Shown: positions 6,436-15,262 of the stretch, piece after piece | Numbering within the stretch: the stretch's first letter is position 1 | Layout of the letters: each line of letters begins with the position of its first letter | Source: Fusobacteriales bacterium | GTDB taxonomy: Bacteria > Fusobacteriota > Fusobacteriia > Fusobacteriales > Leptotrichiaceae | Assembly: GCA_031285605.1 (NCBI GenBank) | Contig: JAITVW010000057.1 | Location: forward strand, 1 to 18,757 | Reading direction: 5' to 3' | Length of the DNA stretch: 18,757 nt | Notes under the pieces: model-generated | The model's database searches: none | Told to the model about the DNA's origin: nothing | What the model saw: only the letters and a program-made list of their open reading frames with translations | Program-made: the position numbers and the translations under genes

Positions 6436-7581
6436 TTACTTTTTACCTTTCCCTTTCTGGAAAATAGACTTTGCTTTTTTTAAATTATCTGCACCCGAAC
6501 TTCTTTTTGGCGGCTCTTCATTGTCAGTAGCTTTTGAGATTCCCCTTCCTACTGCACCGGCACTTTTTCTTACAACTGCTGTTCCTCCCTTCTTCATTAC
6601 ATTTGAAAAGCTTTTTACTGTCCCGCCTGCTTTTATTCCTGCGTCTACTCCCATTTTAGCCAGTCCTGAACCGCCTGCAAATACTCCTGCTATTGTCAAT
6701 CCTGTACTTACTACTGTATTTATACCCTGACTTGCCATATTTCCCAGTCTTGCAAAACTTAACCCTGCTCCGCTTCCCATTAAGATATAAATTGCCATTG
6801 CTTCCATACTTAGAAATACTGCACAGATTATACCAAGCAGAACTATAAAAAACAGCATTGCTGATATATCATTTTTGCTTTGACTAATCCCTATATTTTT
6901 CAATTCTTCCAAATAATCCTGCAATACTACTATAGAAGTATTCACTAAGACTAAATAAATACTTATTTTCAATCCGCTGATTATGAAAGTCTTCATAATT
7001 TGCTTGGAGAGATCCGCTAAAGGTGTAAAAATATTTAGAGGAAGAGTAATAAAAACATAAATTCCAACTCCGTAAAACATTAGAATAGATGTAAAAATTG
7101 ATATTAGAATAACTGAACACAAAATTAAAACAACTAATATTATTAAACCATAAAATATCCCGCTTGTCCCGTTAAATTTTGAACTTATTTGTGTAACAGT
7201 TCCTATTATCTCTCCTAAATGCCCCCATATCTGATTAAAGTTAAACATTCCATTGCTATCAACAAAGGATTTATCGCCGCCAAACGCAATACCTACTTCA
7301 AGAAAAAAATTTAGAAAAAAATTCAGTATATCTTTTGCTGATTTGATAGAAATAGCTACAATAACAAATTTGAGTACTTTATCTTTGAAAAGTTCAATTA
7401 CTCCACTCATATTATCTATATTTTTATAACAGCTTATTGTAAAATCTATTGCACACAAAAGTGTTGTGATAATAAGAATATCTATTGTCAGGTCTTCTAT
7501 CCCTTTTAGCATAGGGTCTGTATATAAACTCAATAATTTATTTAAATCCATAATATTAAATAAATCTTTTAAATTTCCCAT
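6436..7581 (-). CDS. trbL: TrbL/VirB6 family inner-membrane channel protein
   Basis: TrbL/VirB6 proteins are polytopic inner-membrane components of the conjugation channel. The 381-residue protein has hydrophobic segments at about 32-50, 69-90, 141-165, 167-185, 200-222 and 241-270. A Gly/Ala-rich region (about 270-330, with GSGAGLSFARLG near 269-280 and many GG pairs) and a Lys/Gly-rich cytoplasmic tail ending KGKGKK follow. Six-helix topology followed by a Gly/Ala-rich tail is characteristic of TrbL. Position directly after TrbJ, with three bases between the genes, matches the trbJ-(K)-L order of RP4-like systems. The start ATG has an AGAGGT site that overlaps the trbJ stop. A second VirB6-like protein is encoded two genes downstream. 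Confidence 0.88.
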   Translation of the reverse strand: MGNLKDLFNIMDLNKLLSLYTDPMLKGIEDLTIDILIITTLLCAIDFTISCYKNIDNMSGVIELFKDKVLKFVIVAISIKSAKDILNFFLNFFLEVGIAFGGDKSFVDSNGMFNFNQIWGHLGEIIGTVTQISSKFNGTSGIFYGLIILVVLILCSVILISIFTSILMFYGVGIYVFITLPLNIFTPLADLSKQIMKTFIISGLKISIYLVLVNTSIVVLQDYLEELKNIGISQSKNDISAMLFFIVLLGIICAVFLSMEAMAIYILMGSGAGLSFARLGNMASQGINTVVSTGLTIAGVFAGGSGLAKMGVDAGIKAGGTVKSFSNVMKKGGTAVVRKSAGAVGRGISKATDNEEPPKRSSGADNLKKAKSIFQKGKGKK

Positions 7582-7584
7582 GTT

Positions 7585-8310
7585 TTACCTCTTTCTTCGT
7601 TGTGCTTTTCTCATCTCGCTGATTCTCTTTTCTAAAATCTGATTCATGATTTTTTGCTGTTCCTGATCTAGTTTTATCTGGCCAGCTTTTTCTAAATAAT
7701 CTATTGCCTGAATTCTGTTGCTGTTATTAATCATATCTGTAATTGACGATATCTGCATTGATAAATTAGAATTCCAGCTATTTAAAGTTTGCAATAACTG
7801 TATGGGATTTTCTCCCTTCTTTGCCTGTTTTTTAAGATACATTGCATTAGCATTCACTGATTTTTGAGCTTTGGACTGATAATATATTGACTGCTTCATT
7901 GAATTTTCCGACAGATTGTTTATTGTACTGGCATATCTGTCTATCATTGAAATATAGTTAGTGTTTTTTACATCATCATAAACCTGACCAAGATACACTT
8001 CAAAATCTCTTGCGTCTCCCAAAAGTCCTTTCACTTCATTCTGAATTGCAACTAAGTCGTTAATCATTCCTGCATATTGACCCAACTCATTACCCAGAAC
8101 ATCTTCCGGAAGATTTTTAATCTGTTCTATCATCATTCTCATTTTTTCCAGTTCATTTCTTAACATTTTTATCTGATTTGTCTTTATTTCCAATGCTTCA
8201 TAGTATGTCTTCATCTGCCACACCATGTCCGCTCCGCCACCGCCGAAAATCCCGGCATTAATATTAAAAGTGAATAGAAATAAAAATAACAGGTATTTTA
8301 GTTTTTTCAT
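7585..8310 (-). CDS. trbJ: TrbJ/VirB5-like periplasmic conjugation protein
   Basis: TrbJ is the P-type counterpart of VirB5, a secreted protein thought to associate with the pilus tip and channel assembly. The 241-residue product has a signal peptide (1-19, ending NINA), then GIFGGGGADMVWQ, a common TrbJ start of the mature protein. A long alpha-helical, Gln/Met/Asn-rich body follows (QIKMLRNELEKMRMMIEQIK at 46-65), with the basic end RKAQRRKR. High Gln content and extended helices with few hydrophobic stretches fit TrbJ. ATG has GAGGTG upstream. It lies between VirB4 and TrbL with three-base gaps on both sides, the standard TrbE-J-L order. Confidence 0.88.
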   Translation of the reverse strand: MKKLKYLLFLFLFTFNINAGIFGGGGADMVWQMKTYYEALEIKTNQIKMLRNELEKMRMMIEQIKNLPEDVLGNELGQYAGMINDLVAIQNEVKGLLGDARDFEVYLGQVYDDVKNTNYISMIDRYASTINNLSENSMKQSIYYQSKAQKSVNANAMYLKKQAKKGENPIQLLQTLNSWNSNLSMQISSITDMINNSNRIQAIDYLEKAGQIKLDQEQQKIMNQILEKRISEMRKAQRRKR

Positions 8311-8313
8311 TAA

Positions 8314-10683
8314 TTACACCTCGTTTTCTTTATAGCTTAACCATTCCCGGTTAATTTCATCTATATTATTTATTTCTCTGCAAATTTGGTTTATTTTTTC
8401 TGTATCACTTATATGGTTTGAACCGACATAATAAATAGCTTCTTTTCCTAATTCAAATCTAATGAGAGCTGAACCTATCTCATTTTTTACAAAATATTCC
8501 CGTTTAGGAAGTGCATTTTGTACTTTATCTATCTCTTCATCACTCAATCCAATTTTTCTGTATAAATCCCTGCTTCTGAATGCTCCCTCATTTGGGAGCA
8601 TAATTTTAGTTTTACAGCTTTCTATAATCACTTGTGCAAGACTGCTTTTATCAATCTCTGATAAACTTTGTGTTGCAAAAACAACTGAAGCATTCTTTTT
8701 TCTTAATTCTCTCAGCCATTCCTCAAGCTGTTTTTTCATGTATTCATTATTTAAAGCTGTCCAAGCTTCATCTAAAAATATAACTGTCGGCTTACCATCA
8801 AGCATTTCATGTTCTATTGTAAAAAATAAATAATTCAGCAGAAAGTTTACTAATTTTGTGTCTTTCAATATACTGTCCATCTCAAATACTACAAAATTAC
8901 TTTTTTTCAATTTCTTTTCCCGGTTAAAATATTTTTTATAAGTTCCGTCAATATAGTTCTCATAAATTGCTTTTAATCTATTATTCGTAAGAAGGTTATT
9001 AAAGCTTGTAAATGTTCGTTCCTCGTCACTTTCCAGAGCTGTCAGGTTAAGAGTTTCTGTTATATGCTGTTTTTCATCTGTTGTTAACTGCTCATTTTCC
9101 AGTTCAGCTATTGAAAACAACCATTCTCTTACGAAACTTTTGTATTTATCATCATTAATTTTTTCCATGATCTGGAATGAAAATTCTGATCCTATATCAT
9201 AAAACTGCCCGCCTGAACATTTACAAAGAACCTCACTACTCTTATTTTTATCAAAGAATATTACTTTTGCATTTTTATACCTCATAAACTGTGAGGCTAT
9301 TAACCCAAGTAATACCGATTTACCTGCTCCCGTAGGACCGACAATAAGAGTATGACCAACATCAGCTACATGAAGATTAAAGTTATATATATCCTCGCTG
9401 TCGGTTAATGCATGCATTAAAGCATGTTCTTTTAACTTATCATTGTACGGAAAACCCAGAAACGGTGTACTTGCTGATACCATACATAAAAGCGAGGTAG
9501 AAGCTGTTAACCCTGTTCTTCTATTTAGATCATTATTTCCTGCCATACTTCCAAAATACGAGTGATACATGTTATATATATCATTTTTACACCAAAACCC
9601 GTGAAATGTTGTTATTTTGGTTATAGCATTTATTTTTTCCTGTAATTTTACTAAACTTTTATCTTTTATTATAATTGTTGCTGTTAACTGCCCGAATAAT
9701 GCTTTTCTCCCTCTTAATTCTTTTATGGCTTCCTGAGTTTCTTCTACACGTTCTCTTGATATTTCGTCTTCGTATCCTTTTGAATTAGTAGCATATTCTC
9801 CCGGTGAATGTGTTGTTACGTCATGATACTTCCTTATATTCTTAAACTTAAAATGTAATTTATTCTGCTTTTCTACCCTGAATCTTACAACATATCTGAA
9901 GGTAAAGTTTAAGCTTTCCAATTCTTTTAATATTCTAAGCTGAATAGTGTCGGGAAAAGTTAAAAATCCTATACATGCTACATACTCACCGTTTATTTTT
10001 GAATATTTTTTATTATTCTCAAATTCCGAGAAAGAAAAATATTCATCTAATGAGTTGCTCTCACTTATGACTATTCTTTTATAAAAATCATTTGTTACCT
10101 GTGATAATAAAAAAGCCTGTAGTTCCTCGCCTTTTATAGTTTCTATATCTAATACAACAGGGTCAATCTGACTTATAAATTCATGTATTTTATCATTAAA
10201 TGATGATATATATTTTGAAAAATCCTGTTGCATTTTCTTTTCCAGTTCTTTATTTTTTTTAATTAACTTCAGACTTTTAAATAATTTTTTTATATAATTG
10301 GATCTGTCTATACTAAAATTTATTGTGATGTAATTCTCTGTTGTATAACACTTATATTTTTCATTGAATTTTTCCTGCTGAACATGAAATATTGTTTTCG
10401 TAGGTATTGGTATATTTTCTCTTAACCTTTCAGAGAGTATTTTTCTTTTTCTCTGTGTTTCAAAATATATGGTAAAATAGTCTTCATAATCTAATTTTTT
10501 TATTGCTTCGTTTATCTTTGAAAAAATAAACTCCTGCATATCAGGACTTTCAAAATCCAAATTCCTGTATGTTATCTTCAGTGTCATCTGAATTGAATCA
10601 TTTTTATTGTATACTATACTTTCTTCTTCATCCAAAAAACAAAAGTAAGGTATACGATCTTTCAACATAGCTGTTTTTTCCAT
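8314..10683 (-). CDS. trbE: TrbE/VirB4 family conjugation ATPase
   Basis: VirB4/TrbE ATPases energise pilus assembly and substrate transfer at the inner membrane. The 789-residue product is full length. It has an N-terminal CagE/VirB4-type domain (about 1-400), Walker A GPTGAGKS at 449-456, Walker B VIFLDEAW at 634-641, and the downstream ASVVFATQSLSEI motif near 665-677 that is typical of VirB4. A conserved-looking FHGFW segment precedes the ATPase core. ATG at 10683-10681 is preferred because AAGGAG lies at proper spacing. A GTG six bases upstream keeps the frame open, but it abuts that ribosome site. Genes before and after are 11 and 3 bases away, matching the VirB3-VirB4-VirB5 order. Confidence 0.96.
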   Translation of the reverse strand: MEKTAMLKDRIPYFCFLDEEESIVYNKNDSIQMTLKITYRNLDFESPDMQEFIFSKINEAIKKLDYEDYFTIYFETQRKRKILSERLRENIPIPTKTIFHVQQEKFNEKYKCYTTENYITINFSIDRSNYIKKLFKSLKLIKKNKELEKKMQQDFSKYISSFNDKIHEFISQIDPVVLDIETIKGEELQAFLLSQVTNDFYKRIVISESNSLDEYFSFSEFENNKKYSKINGEYVACIGFLTFPDTIQLRILKELESLNFTFRYVVRFRVEKQNKLHFKFKNIRKYHDVTTHSPGEYATNSKGYEDEISRERVEETQEAIKELRGRKALFGQLTATIIIKDKSLVKLQEKINAITKITTFHGFWCKNDIYNMYHSYFGSMAGNNDLNRRTGLTASTSLLCMVSASTPFLGFPYNDKLKEHALMHALTDSEDIYNFNLHVADVGHTLIVGPTGAGKSVLLGLIASQFMRYKNAKVIFFDKNKSSEVLCKCSGGQFYDIGSEFSFQIMEKINDDKYKSFVREWLFSIAELENEQLTTDEKQHITETLNLTALESDEERTFTSFNNLLTNNRLKAIYENYIDGTYKKYFNREKKLKKSNFVVFEMDSILKDTKLVNFLLNYLFFTIEHEMLDGKPTVIFLDEAWTALNNEYMKKQLEEWLRELRKKNASVVFATQSLSEIDKSSLAQVIIESCKTKIMLPNEGAFRSRDLYRKIGLSDEEIDKVQNALPKREYFVKNEIGSALIRFELGKEAIYYVGSNHISDTEKINQICREINNIDEINREWLSYKENEV

Positions 10684-10694
10684 TTTCACTCCTT

Positions 10695-10949
10695 CTAAAA
10701 GCCGATTTTTTTAGGCATTTCAAGGTTATATATCAGTATTTCCAAAATTAATTTATCTTTTACAGCCTGAAAAATTATAAATCCGCCGATTAATAATGTT
10801 GCTCCTAATGTCAGTGTTGTCTGAACAGGTATTGCCTCTTTTAAAAAAGTCATCAGTCCTGCTATTGTTACTACTACTTTTAAATAAATCGCAGGCATTC
10901 CGAAAAAAGTTTTTGGCTTCATCAGACTGTTATAAAATACTATTTCCAT
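10695..10949 (-). CDS. trbD: TrbD/VirB3 family membrane protein
   Basis: VirB3/TrbD is a short inner-membrane protein that works with the VirB4 ATPase in pilus biogenesis. The 84-residue product shows the usual features: an N-terminal polar segment with NSLMKPKTFFGMP, two hydrophobic segments at about 20-36 and 44-62 with only a short turn between them, and a short tail ending EMPKKIGF. Length and position immediately before the VirB4 gene are as expected. The start lies 20 bases inside the end of trbB, so translation is coupled; the preceding AAAGGCGG is a modest ribosome site. Confidence 0.9.
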   Translation of the reverse strand: MEIVFYNSLMKPKTFFGMPAIYLKVVVTIAGLMTFLKEAIPVQTTLTLGATLLIGGFIIFQAVKDKLILEILIYNLEMPKKIGF

Positions 10950-11910
10950 TTTGGCCGCCTTTCACATTTTGTAGTTTAAATTCATTTGTGGTATAATCAT
11001 ATCCTTGTATTTCCGCTATTTCTGTTATTTTCCTTCTGCCTTCTACTTTCTGAATGTTAATTAATATATCTACAGAATTAGCAATAAATGAAGCTGAATG
11101 TTGGGGTACTATTTTATTGTGATTCATTAATAACTGCTGTAATCTGTAAATTCCACCTATGCAATTATTTGCATGTACCGTTGACAGTCCGCCGTTATGT
11201 CCTGTGTTCCATGCTTCTAACAGTGATAATACTTCTTCACCGCTTCTCATCTCGCCTACTATTATTATGTCCGGTCGCAACCGCATACAGCTTTGCATTA
11301 ACTTACTCATTGTTGTTTTTTCACTCGATTCAAGTTTTACCGTATCAGGTGCAGAACACTGTATTTCGTCAGTATCTTCAAGAATTATAAATCTTGTTTC
11401 ACTACTGCTGAATTCATTGAGACAGGCATTTATAAAGGTTGTTTTCCCTGAGCCTGTCCCGCCTATTATCAGGATATTTTTTCTTTCTTTTATCTTATGT
11501 ACAATATATTCTTTTTCTTCTTCTGATATAATCTGACTTTCTACATAATCATTAAGAGTGTATATTTTTCTTGCTTTCTTTCTGATACAAAAAATTGTTT
11601 TATTTTTACTTTCCTGTCCTGAGATTCCTTCAAACCTGTCTCCTGTTGCAAGTATTCCTGATATAATACTGTTTTTATCCCTTGACATCTCTTTTTTATT
11701 TTCTGAAGTCACTGCACGGATTATTAACATTGATTCATCTTCATTAAAATGTATATCTGTCTTGTATTTTCTCTTATTATCTTCAATCCGGACATATCCG
11801 TCTACATTAAGCATAATCTCCGTTACATCATCGTTCAGTAAATATTTATGGATTTTAGACATTTTCTGCAATGCATAATTATTTTTGATTATTTCCTCTT
11901 CATTTTTCAT
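10930..11910 (-). CDS. trbB: TrbB/VirB11 family traffic ATPase
   Basis: VirB11/TrbB forms hexameric ATPase rings at the cytoplasmic face of the T4SS. The 326-residue protein carries an N-terminal domain (about 1-130) and a RecA-like domain. The latter shows Walker A GGTGSGKT at 150-157, Asp box IILEDTDEIQ at 175-184, Walker B region LRPDIIIVGEMR at 211-222, and the His box NTGHNGGLSTVHAN at 235-248. All diagnostic elements are intact and the length is normal. ATG follows AAGGAG at seven bases and begins one base after the stop of the 68-residue gene. Separation from trbC, which directly follows trbB in RP4, is a rearrangement specific to this cluster. Confidence 0.96.
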   Translation of the reverse strand: MKNEEEIIKNNYALQKMSKIHKYLLNDDVTEIMLNVDGYVRIEDNKRKYKTDIHFNEDESMLIIRAVTSENKKEMSRDKNSIISGILATGDRFEGISGQESKNKTIFCIRKKARKIYTLNDYVESQIISEEEKEYIVHKIKERKNILIIGGTGSGKTTFINACLNEFSSSETRFIILEDTDEIQCSAPDTVKLESSEKTTMSKLMQSCMRLRPDIIIVGEMRSGEEVLSLLEAWNTGHNGGLSTVHANNCIGGIYRLQQLLMNHNKIVPQHSASFIANSVDILINIQKVEGRRKITEIAEIQGYDYTTNEFKLQNVKGGQNGNSIL

Positions 11911-11911
11911 T

Positions 11912-12118
11912 TTATGGCTCCTTAACAGATTGATATCTTTCTATTACCGGCATTAATTCAGCTGTAAACTCCTTTAATTTCTCCGGCATTTCCAGTAGAT
12001 ATTCTATTTTTGCTTTTTTAAAAAATTGTAATGCTGTATTTTTTTGATTATTAAGCTTCTTTTTTCTTAGTTCTTCCAATCTTTTCGCTGTTCTCTCTAT
12101 TTCCTCATTTACTGACAT
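11912..12118 (-). CDS. Small helical protein between VirD4 and VirB11, unknown
   Basis: A 68-residue, highly charged, alpha-helical protein with no membrane segment. It opens with a Glu/Lys/Arg-rich coiled-coil-like stretch (MSVNEEIERTAKRLEELRKK) and continues with Lys/Leu-rich helices to YQSVKEP. A good AAGGAG site precedes ATG, and the stop is one base from the trbB start, so it is well embedded in the operon. Small proteins in this position may be adaptors of the coupling protein or the relaxosome, but no family is recognised and the role is open. Confidence 0.75.
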   Translation of the reverse strand: MSVNEEIERTAKRLEELRKKKLNNQKNTALQFFKKAKIEYLLEMPEKLKEFTAELMPVIERYQSVKEP

Positions 12119-12154
12119 TTTATGTCTCCTTCTTACTCAATAATTTTAGTCTTT

Positions 12155-13969
12155 TTATAACTCTTTTGATATTCTAGGCTTTATTTTTGTTCTCTTTAAC
12201 ATTTTTTCATTTTTATAATACACTATCTTATTTACTACTGCCGTCTTATTTCCCATTAGTAAAATTGCCTTATTCGCTTTCATGCTTCGTATTTCCTCTA
12301 CTGAAATAACAGGCTTTTGAATAAAATTACCCCTGATATTCATATTCCCTTTACCGCCTAGTAATCCAAACATCGGTGGTCTTTCTTTTATTGTTTTTGT
12401 TCCTGTTAATTTTGATATTAATTCTATATTATTCATGTCATCATCTAAATTGAAAAAACATTTTATTTTACAGTTTGACCAGAAACTTGAATTAATATCA
12501 TATGTTTTATTTATCTGATTTGAATCCTGAATCACAAGTACATATTTAATTCCAAAACTCCTTGTAAATGTGATTGTTTCCTCTACTACATCTATTCTCC
12601 CGAAGTTAGTAAACTCGTCCAGTAAAAACATTATTTCCCGGTTATTTTTATAATATTCTTTACCTTTTTCTTCCTGTGGTAAAAGTTCTGTCACAATACT
12701 TGATATTATTATATTAAACAGCGGCATTAAAGTTTTACGTTGCTTAAAATCTACCTTTAAGTACAGGGAAATCGGCTTTTTATAATGTGTTAAATCTCTT
12801 CCTGTAAATGTGTTTTCTTTTATTATTTCTCTGGTTACTGATCCCAGAAAATGGCTTAGTGTTGTTTTTAACGTCATTAAAATACTTGTAAATGTCTCAT
12901 CAGGAGTATCTATAATCCCGTTAAATGCTCTCTCTATTTCCGGGTGGATCCGCTTCTTTAAAAGTTTTAATTCTATATAGTCATAATAATCAGCTATTTT
13001 CAGTATTTCTTCCCTCGTTATTCTAAATTTTATTTTCAGCCATTTAACATAGTCTTTCAAATTTTCTCTATTCAGAAAGTTATTTACATCATTCATTGTT
13101 ATTTCTCTGCTCTTTACACTATATAATAAATAAAGAATTATTCCCTGCAACAACATTATTGAACTGTCTATCCAGAACTGTTCCTGTCGGTTATCTCCCG
13201 TCGTTGCTTTTACGATATTTGCAGCTACCAGTTTAGAATAAGAGTATTCATTTTTACTGCCTTTCTTTATAATTGATAACGGGTTATATCCACATGATTT
13301 ATAATCTGAAAAATTTAAGTAAAAACACTTATTCCCCAGTACTTCTTCACGGTATCCCGAACTTTTATCAAAATTCTCTCCCTTCAGATCAGCTATGATA
13401 CAACTTGTATCACAGCCATCTACCAGTGTAGGTATTACTATTGACACTCCTTTCCCTGAACCTGTTGAAGCTGTTAACAATACATGTGTTGCCGAATTAT
13501 CAATAAGTTTTTTTCCCAGATAACTTCCTATGATTACCCCGTTATTATGAGAAAAATGTACTGTGTTAGTTCCATCCATTCTTTGTGGATAAAATATATC
13601 TTTCCCGTTTGCCAGCTTCCCGCTTCCTCTTGTCCGGGGTCGTAAATCAAATAAGAACATTGTTGGTAAAATACATAATATATTTAAGAAAAAGTCTATA
13701 TTTTTTACTTCCCGGATTTTCAGAAGTATTTTTAGTTCTTTCCCGGTTAATACTCTTTTTTCTCTTTTATCTAATATTCCTGACATTACAAATATATTTT
13801 TCTTTGATTCCCTAAAAATATATTGTGTTGTCTTTAATCTTGAATTCCCTATATTTACAGCGAGTATTTCCAATAAATATCCTTTAGTCATAAAAGCCAG
13901 CAAAACCAATATCCCTGACACAAATTTTTTCCAGTGGGACTGACAAAAAATCAGAATTTCTGAAATCAT
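12155..13969 (-). CDS. virD4: VirD4/TraG type IV coupling protein
   Basis: Coupling proteins bring the relaxase-DNA complex to the secretion channel. The 604-residue protein has two N-terminal membrane helices (about 17-37 and 91-108), then a Walker A ASTGSGKG at 167-174, IIADLKGENF at 191-200 and Walker B IMFLLDEFTNFG at 446-457. These are the TraG/VirD4 signatures. It also has the typical IQDSNQINKTY segment near 480-490. Length is within the family range. The gene sits between TrbI and TrbB rather than at the edge of the cluster, four bases after trbI. The start has only a weak AAAGAAG site, consistent with coupling to trbI. It implies a DNA-transfer system, although an effector-only role cannot be excluded without the relaxase. 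Confidence 0.95.
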   Translation of the reverse strand: MISEILIFCQSHWKKFVSGILVLLAFMTKGYLLEILAVNIGNSRLKTTQYIFRESKKNIFVMSGILDKREKRVLTGKELKILLKIREVKNIDFFLNILCILPTMFLFDLRPRTRGSGKLANGKDIFYPQRMDGTNTVHFSHNNGVIIGSYLGKKLIDNSATHVLLTASTGSGKGVSIVIPTLVDGCDTSCIIADLKGENFDKSSGYREEVLGNKCFYLNFSDYKSCGYNPLSIIKKGSKNEYSYSKLVAANIVKATTGDNRQEQFWIDSSIMLLQGIILYLLYSVKSREITMNDVNNFLNRENLKDYVKWLKIKFRITREEILKIADYYDYIELKLLKKRIHPEIERAFNGIIDTPDETFTSILMTLKTTLSHFLGSVTREIIKENTFTGRDLTHYKKPISLYLKVDFKQRKTLMPLFNIIISSIVTELLPQEEKGKEYYKNNREIMFLLDEFTNFGRIDVVEETITFTRSFGIKYVLVIQDSNQINKTYDINSSFWSNCKIKCFFNLDDDMNNIELISKLTGTKTIKERPPMFGLLGGKGNMNIRGNFIQKPVISVEEIRSMKANKAILLMGNKTAVVNKIVYYKNEKMLKRTKIKPRISKEL

Positions 13970-13973
13970 TATT

Positions 13974-15251
13974 TTACTTCTTTCTTTTTAATTTATTATA
14001 TGGCATTAAAACCATATCATTATTTACCATTACCGAGAATTTTGTCCCTGCTTTTATCTTAATAGTAGGCTGTTGATTTAAATCTCTTTCAATAATCATA
14101 TCTCCTGCACTTTGCAGTTTTGATGATGTGTCATCTGCTACTTTTCCGCCAACTGTTGCTCCTACTGATATGTCTGTTTTCCCGTTACCACCTAATTTTT
14201 TATCAGCACTCACACTGACTCCTGAAGATATGAAATTAAAAACACTTGATAAAATTATACTTCTTAACAGTTTTAATGTATGATTATTTACTTTCCCTTT
14301 TATTCCTGCCTGTCCCGTTATGTCTATTCCCTGCATTGTTTCCAGATTAATACTGTAACCATTCGGTAATATTATTCTCTGCCATATAAGCATTAATCTG
14401 TTCTGGCCATACGTAATTCCACTGTCATATGTCCCGTAAAGCTTTGAACCTTTAGGTATAAGTAAATATTTCCCTTTTATACTATCAAATACATCTTGAC
14501 TTACTATTGCTGTTATATTTCCTGCTAAATCTGAATCTATTCCCGTTACCAGTACTGCCGGTATAAGCTCTCCTGTTTTTATTTCATATTTACTCACAGG
14601 AGCTGTAAGTCCTGAACTTAATTGAAATTTTTGCCCGCCTTGTGATTGTTGCGGCTGTCCTTCCTGATCCGCAGGCTGTGTTGCAGTATTTGCCTGTTTT
14701 CTGTCAAATGAAATTGGAATATTTTTTCCTTTTTCTGCTAATTTTTTCCCGGATTGTTCTTTTTTGATATTTTCTTCCCCATCACCGGGTAACTCATCTG
14801 TGTCATAATACGAAGGATAATTACCATATGTATAATCTGACCGGTTATCCTTTGGCATATTTAAATCAGAAGTGTTTTCTGCATTATATGTTTGTAAATT
14901 ACTATCATCATAAGAAAAATATTCCTGCTGATTTTGATTGCTTTGATAATTATTGTCTGCTTCCTCATCTTCTGTTTTCCTGTTCTCCAACATATCCAAA
15001 TTTATATTTTCTGCTGTTTGAATATCTGCTTTTTTCTTCGGTTCTTCTTTATCCTTACCGGGAGAAAATAAATATATTATTCCTCCCAGTACTAAAATTA
15101 CAAAGAGAGGTACTGTTATTTTTTTATTCTCTTTCAGTTTCTCAAACATATTTTTTTCTTCTACTTCATCTAAAAGCACCTGTTCTCTTTCTTCTTCCTG
15201 CCTGTTCTTCCCTTTATTTGAGGAATATGCAGGGTCTCTTTTTTCAGCCAT
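13974..15251 (-). CDS. trbI: TrbI/VirB10 family channel protein
   Basis: TrbI/VirB10 spans both membranes and forms the core channel with VirB9. The 425-residue protein has a charged cytoplasmic N-terminus, one membrane helix at about 45-62, and a long low-complexity periplasmic linker (about 65-215). The linker is very rich in Asn, Gln, Asp and Tyr and replaces the Pro-rich linker seen in many VirB10 proteins. A conserved C-terminal beta domain follows, with KTGELIPAVLVTGIDSDLAG near 225-244, LIPKGSKLYGTY near 264-275 and the LPNGYSINLE segment before the antenna-like helix region (about 325-345). ATG is preceded by AGGAGG and lies 11 bases after trbG. Full length and intact. Confidence 0.93.
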   Translation of the reverse strand: MAEKRDPAYSSNKGKNRQEEEREQVLLDEVEEKNMFEKLKENKKITVPLFVILVLGGIIYLFSPGKDKEEPKKKADIQTAENINLDMLENRKTEDEEADNNYQSNQNQQEYFSYDDSNLQTYNAENTSDLNMPKDNRSDYTYGNYPSYYDTDELPGDGEENIKKEQSGKKLAEKGKNIPISFDRKQANTATQPADQEGQPQQSQGGQKFQLSSGLTAPVSKYEIKTGELIPAVLVTGIDSDLAGNITAIVSQDVFDSIKGKYLLIPKGSKLYGTYDSGITYGQNRLMLIWQRIILPNGYSINLETMQGIDITGQAGIKGKVNNHTLKLLRSIILSSVFNFISSGVSVSADKKLGGNGKTDISVGATVGGKVADDTSSKLQSAGDMIIERDLNQQPTIKIKAGTKFSVMVNNDMVLMPYNKLKRKK

Positions 15252-15262
15252 AAATATTCCTC

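Noticed and set aside
6884..7120. Minus-strand 78-codon frame inside trbL
   Set aside because: It lies in another frame within a well-supported membrane protein; the Ser/Tyr/Phe-rich translation and lack of a ribosome site indicate a shadow.
11159..11536. Plus-strand open frame of 125 codons opposite trbB, with similar long plus-strand frames opposite trbI, trbE and trbC
   Set aside because: They are reverse-strand shadows of genes with complete motifs, have no ribosome sites, and encode Ser/Leu/Phe-rich low-complexity peptides typical of antisense AT-rich DNA.
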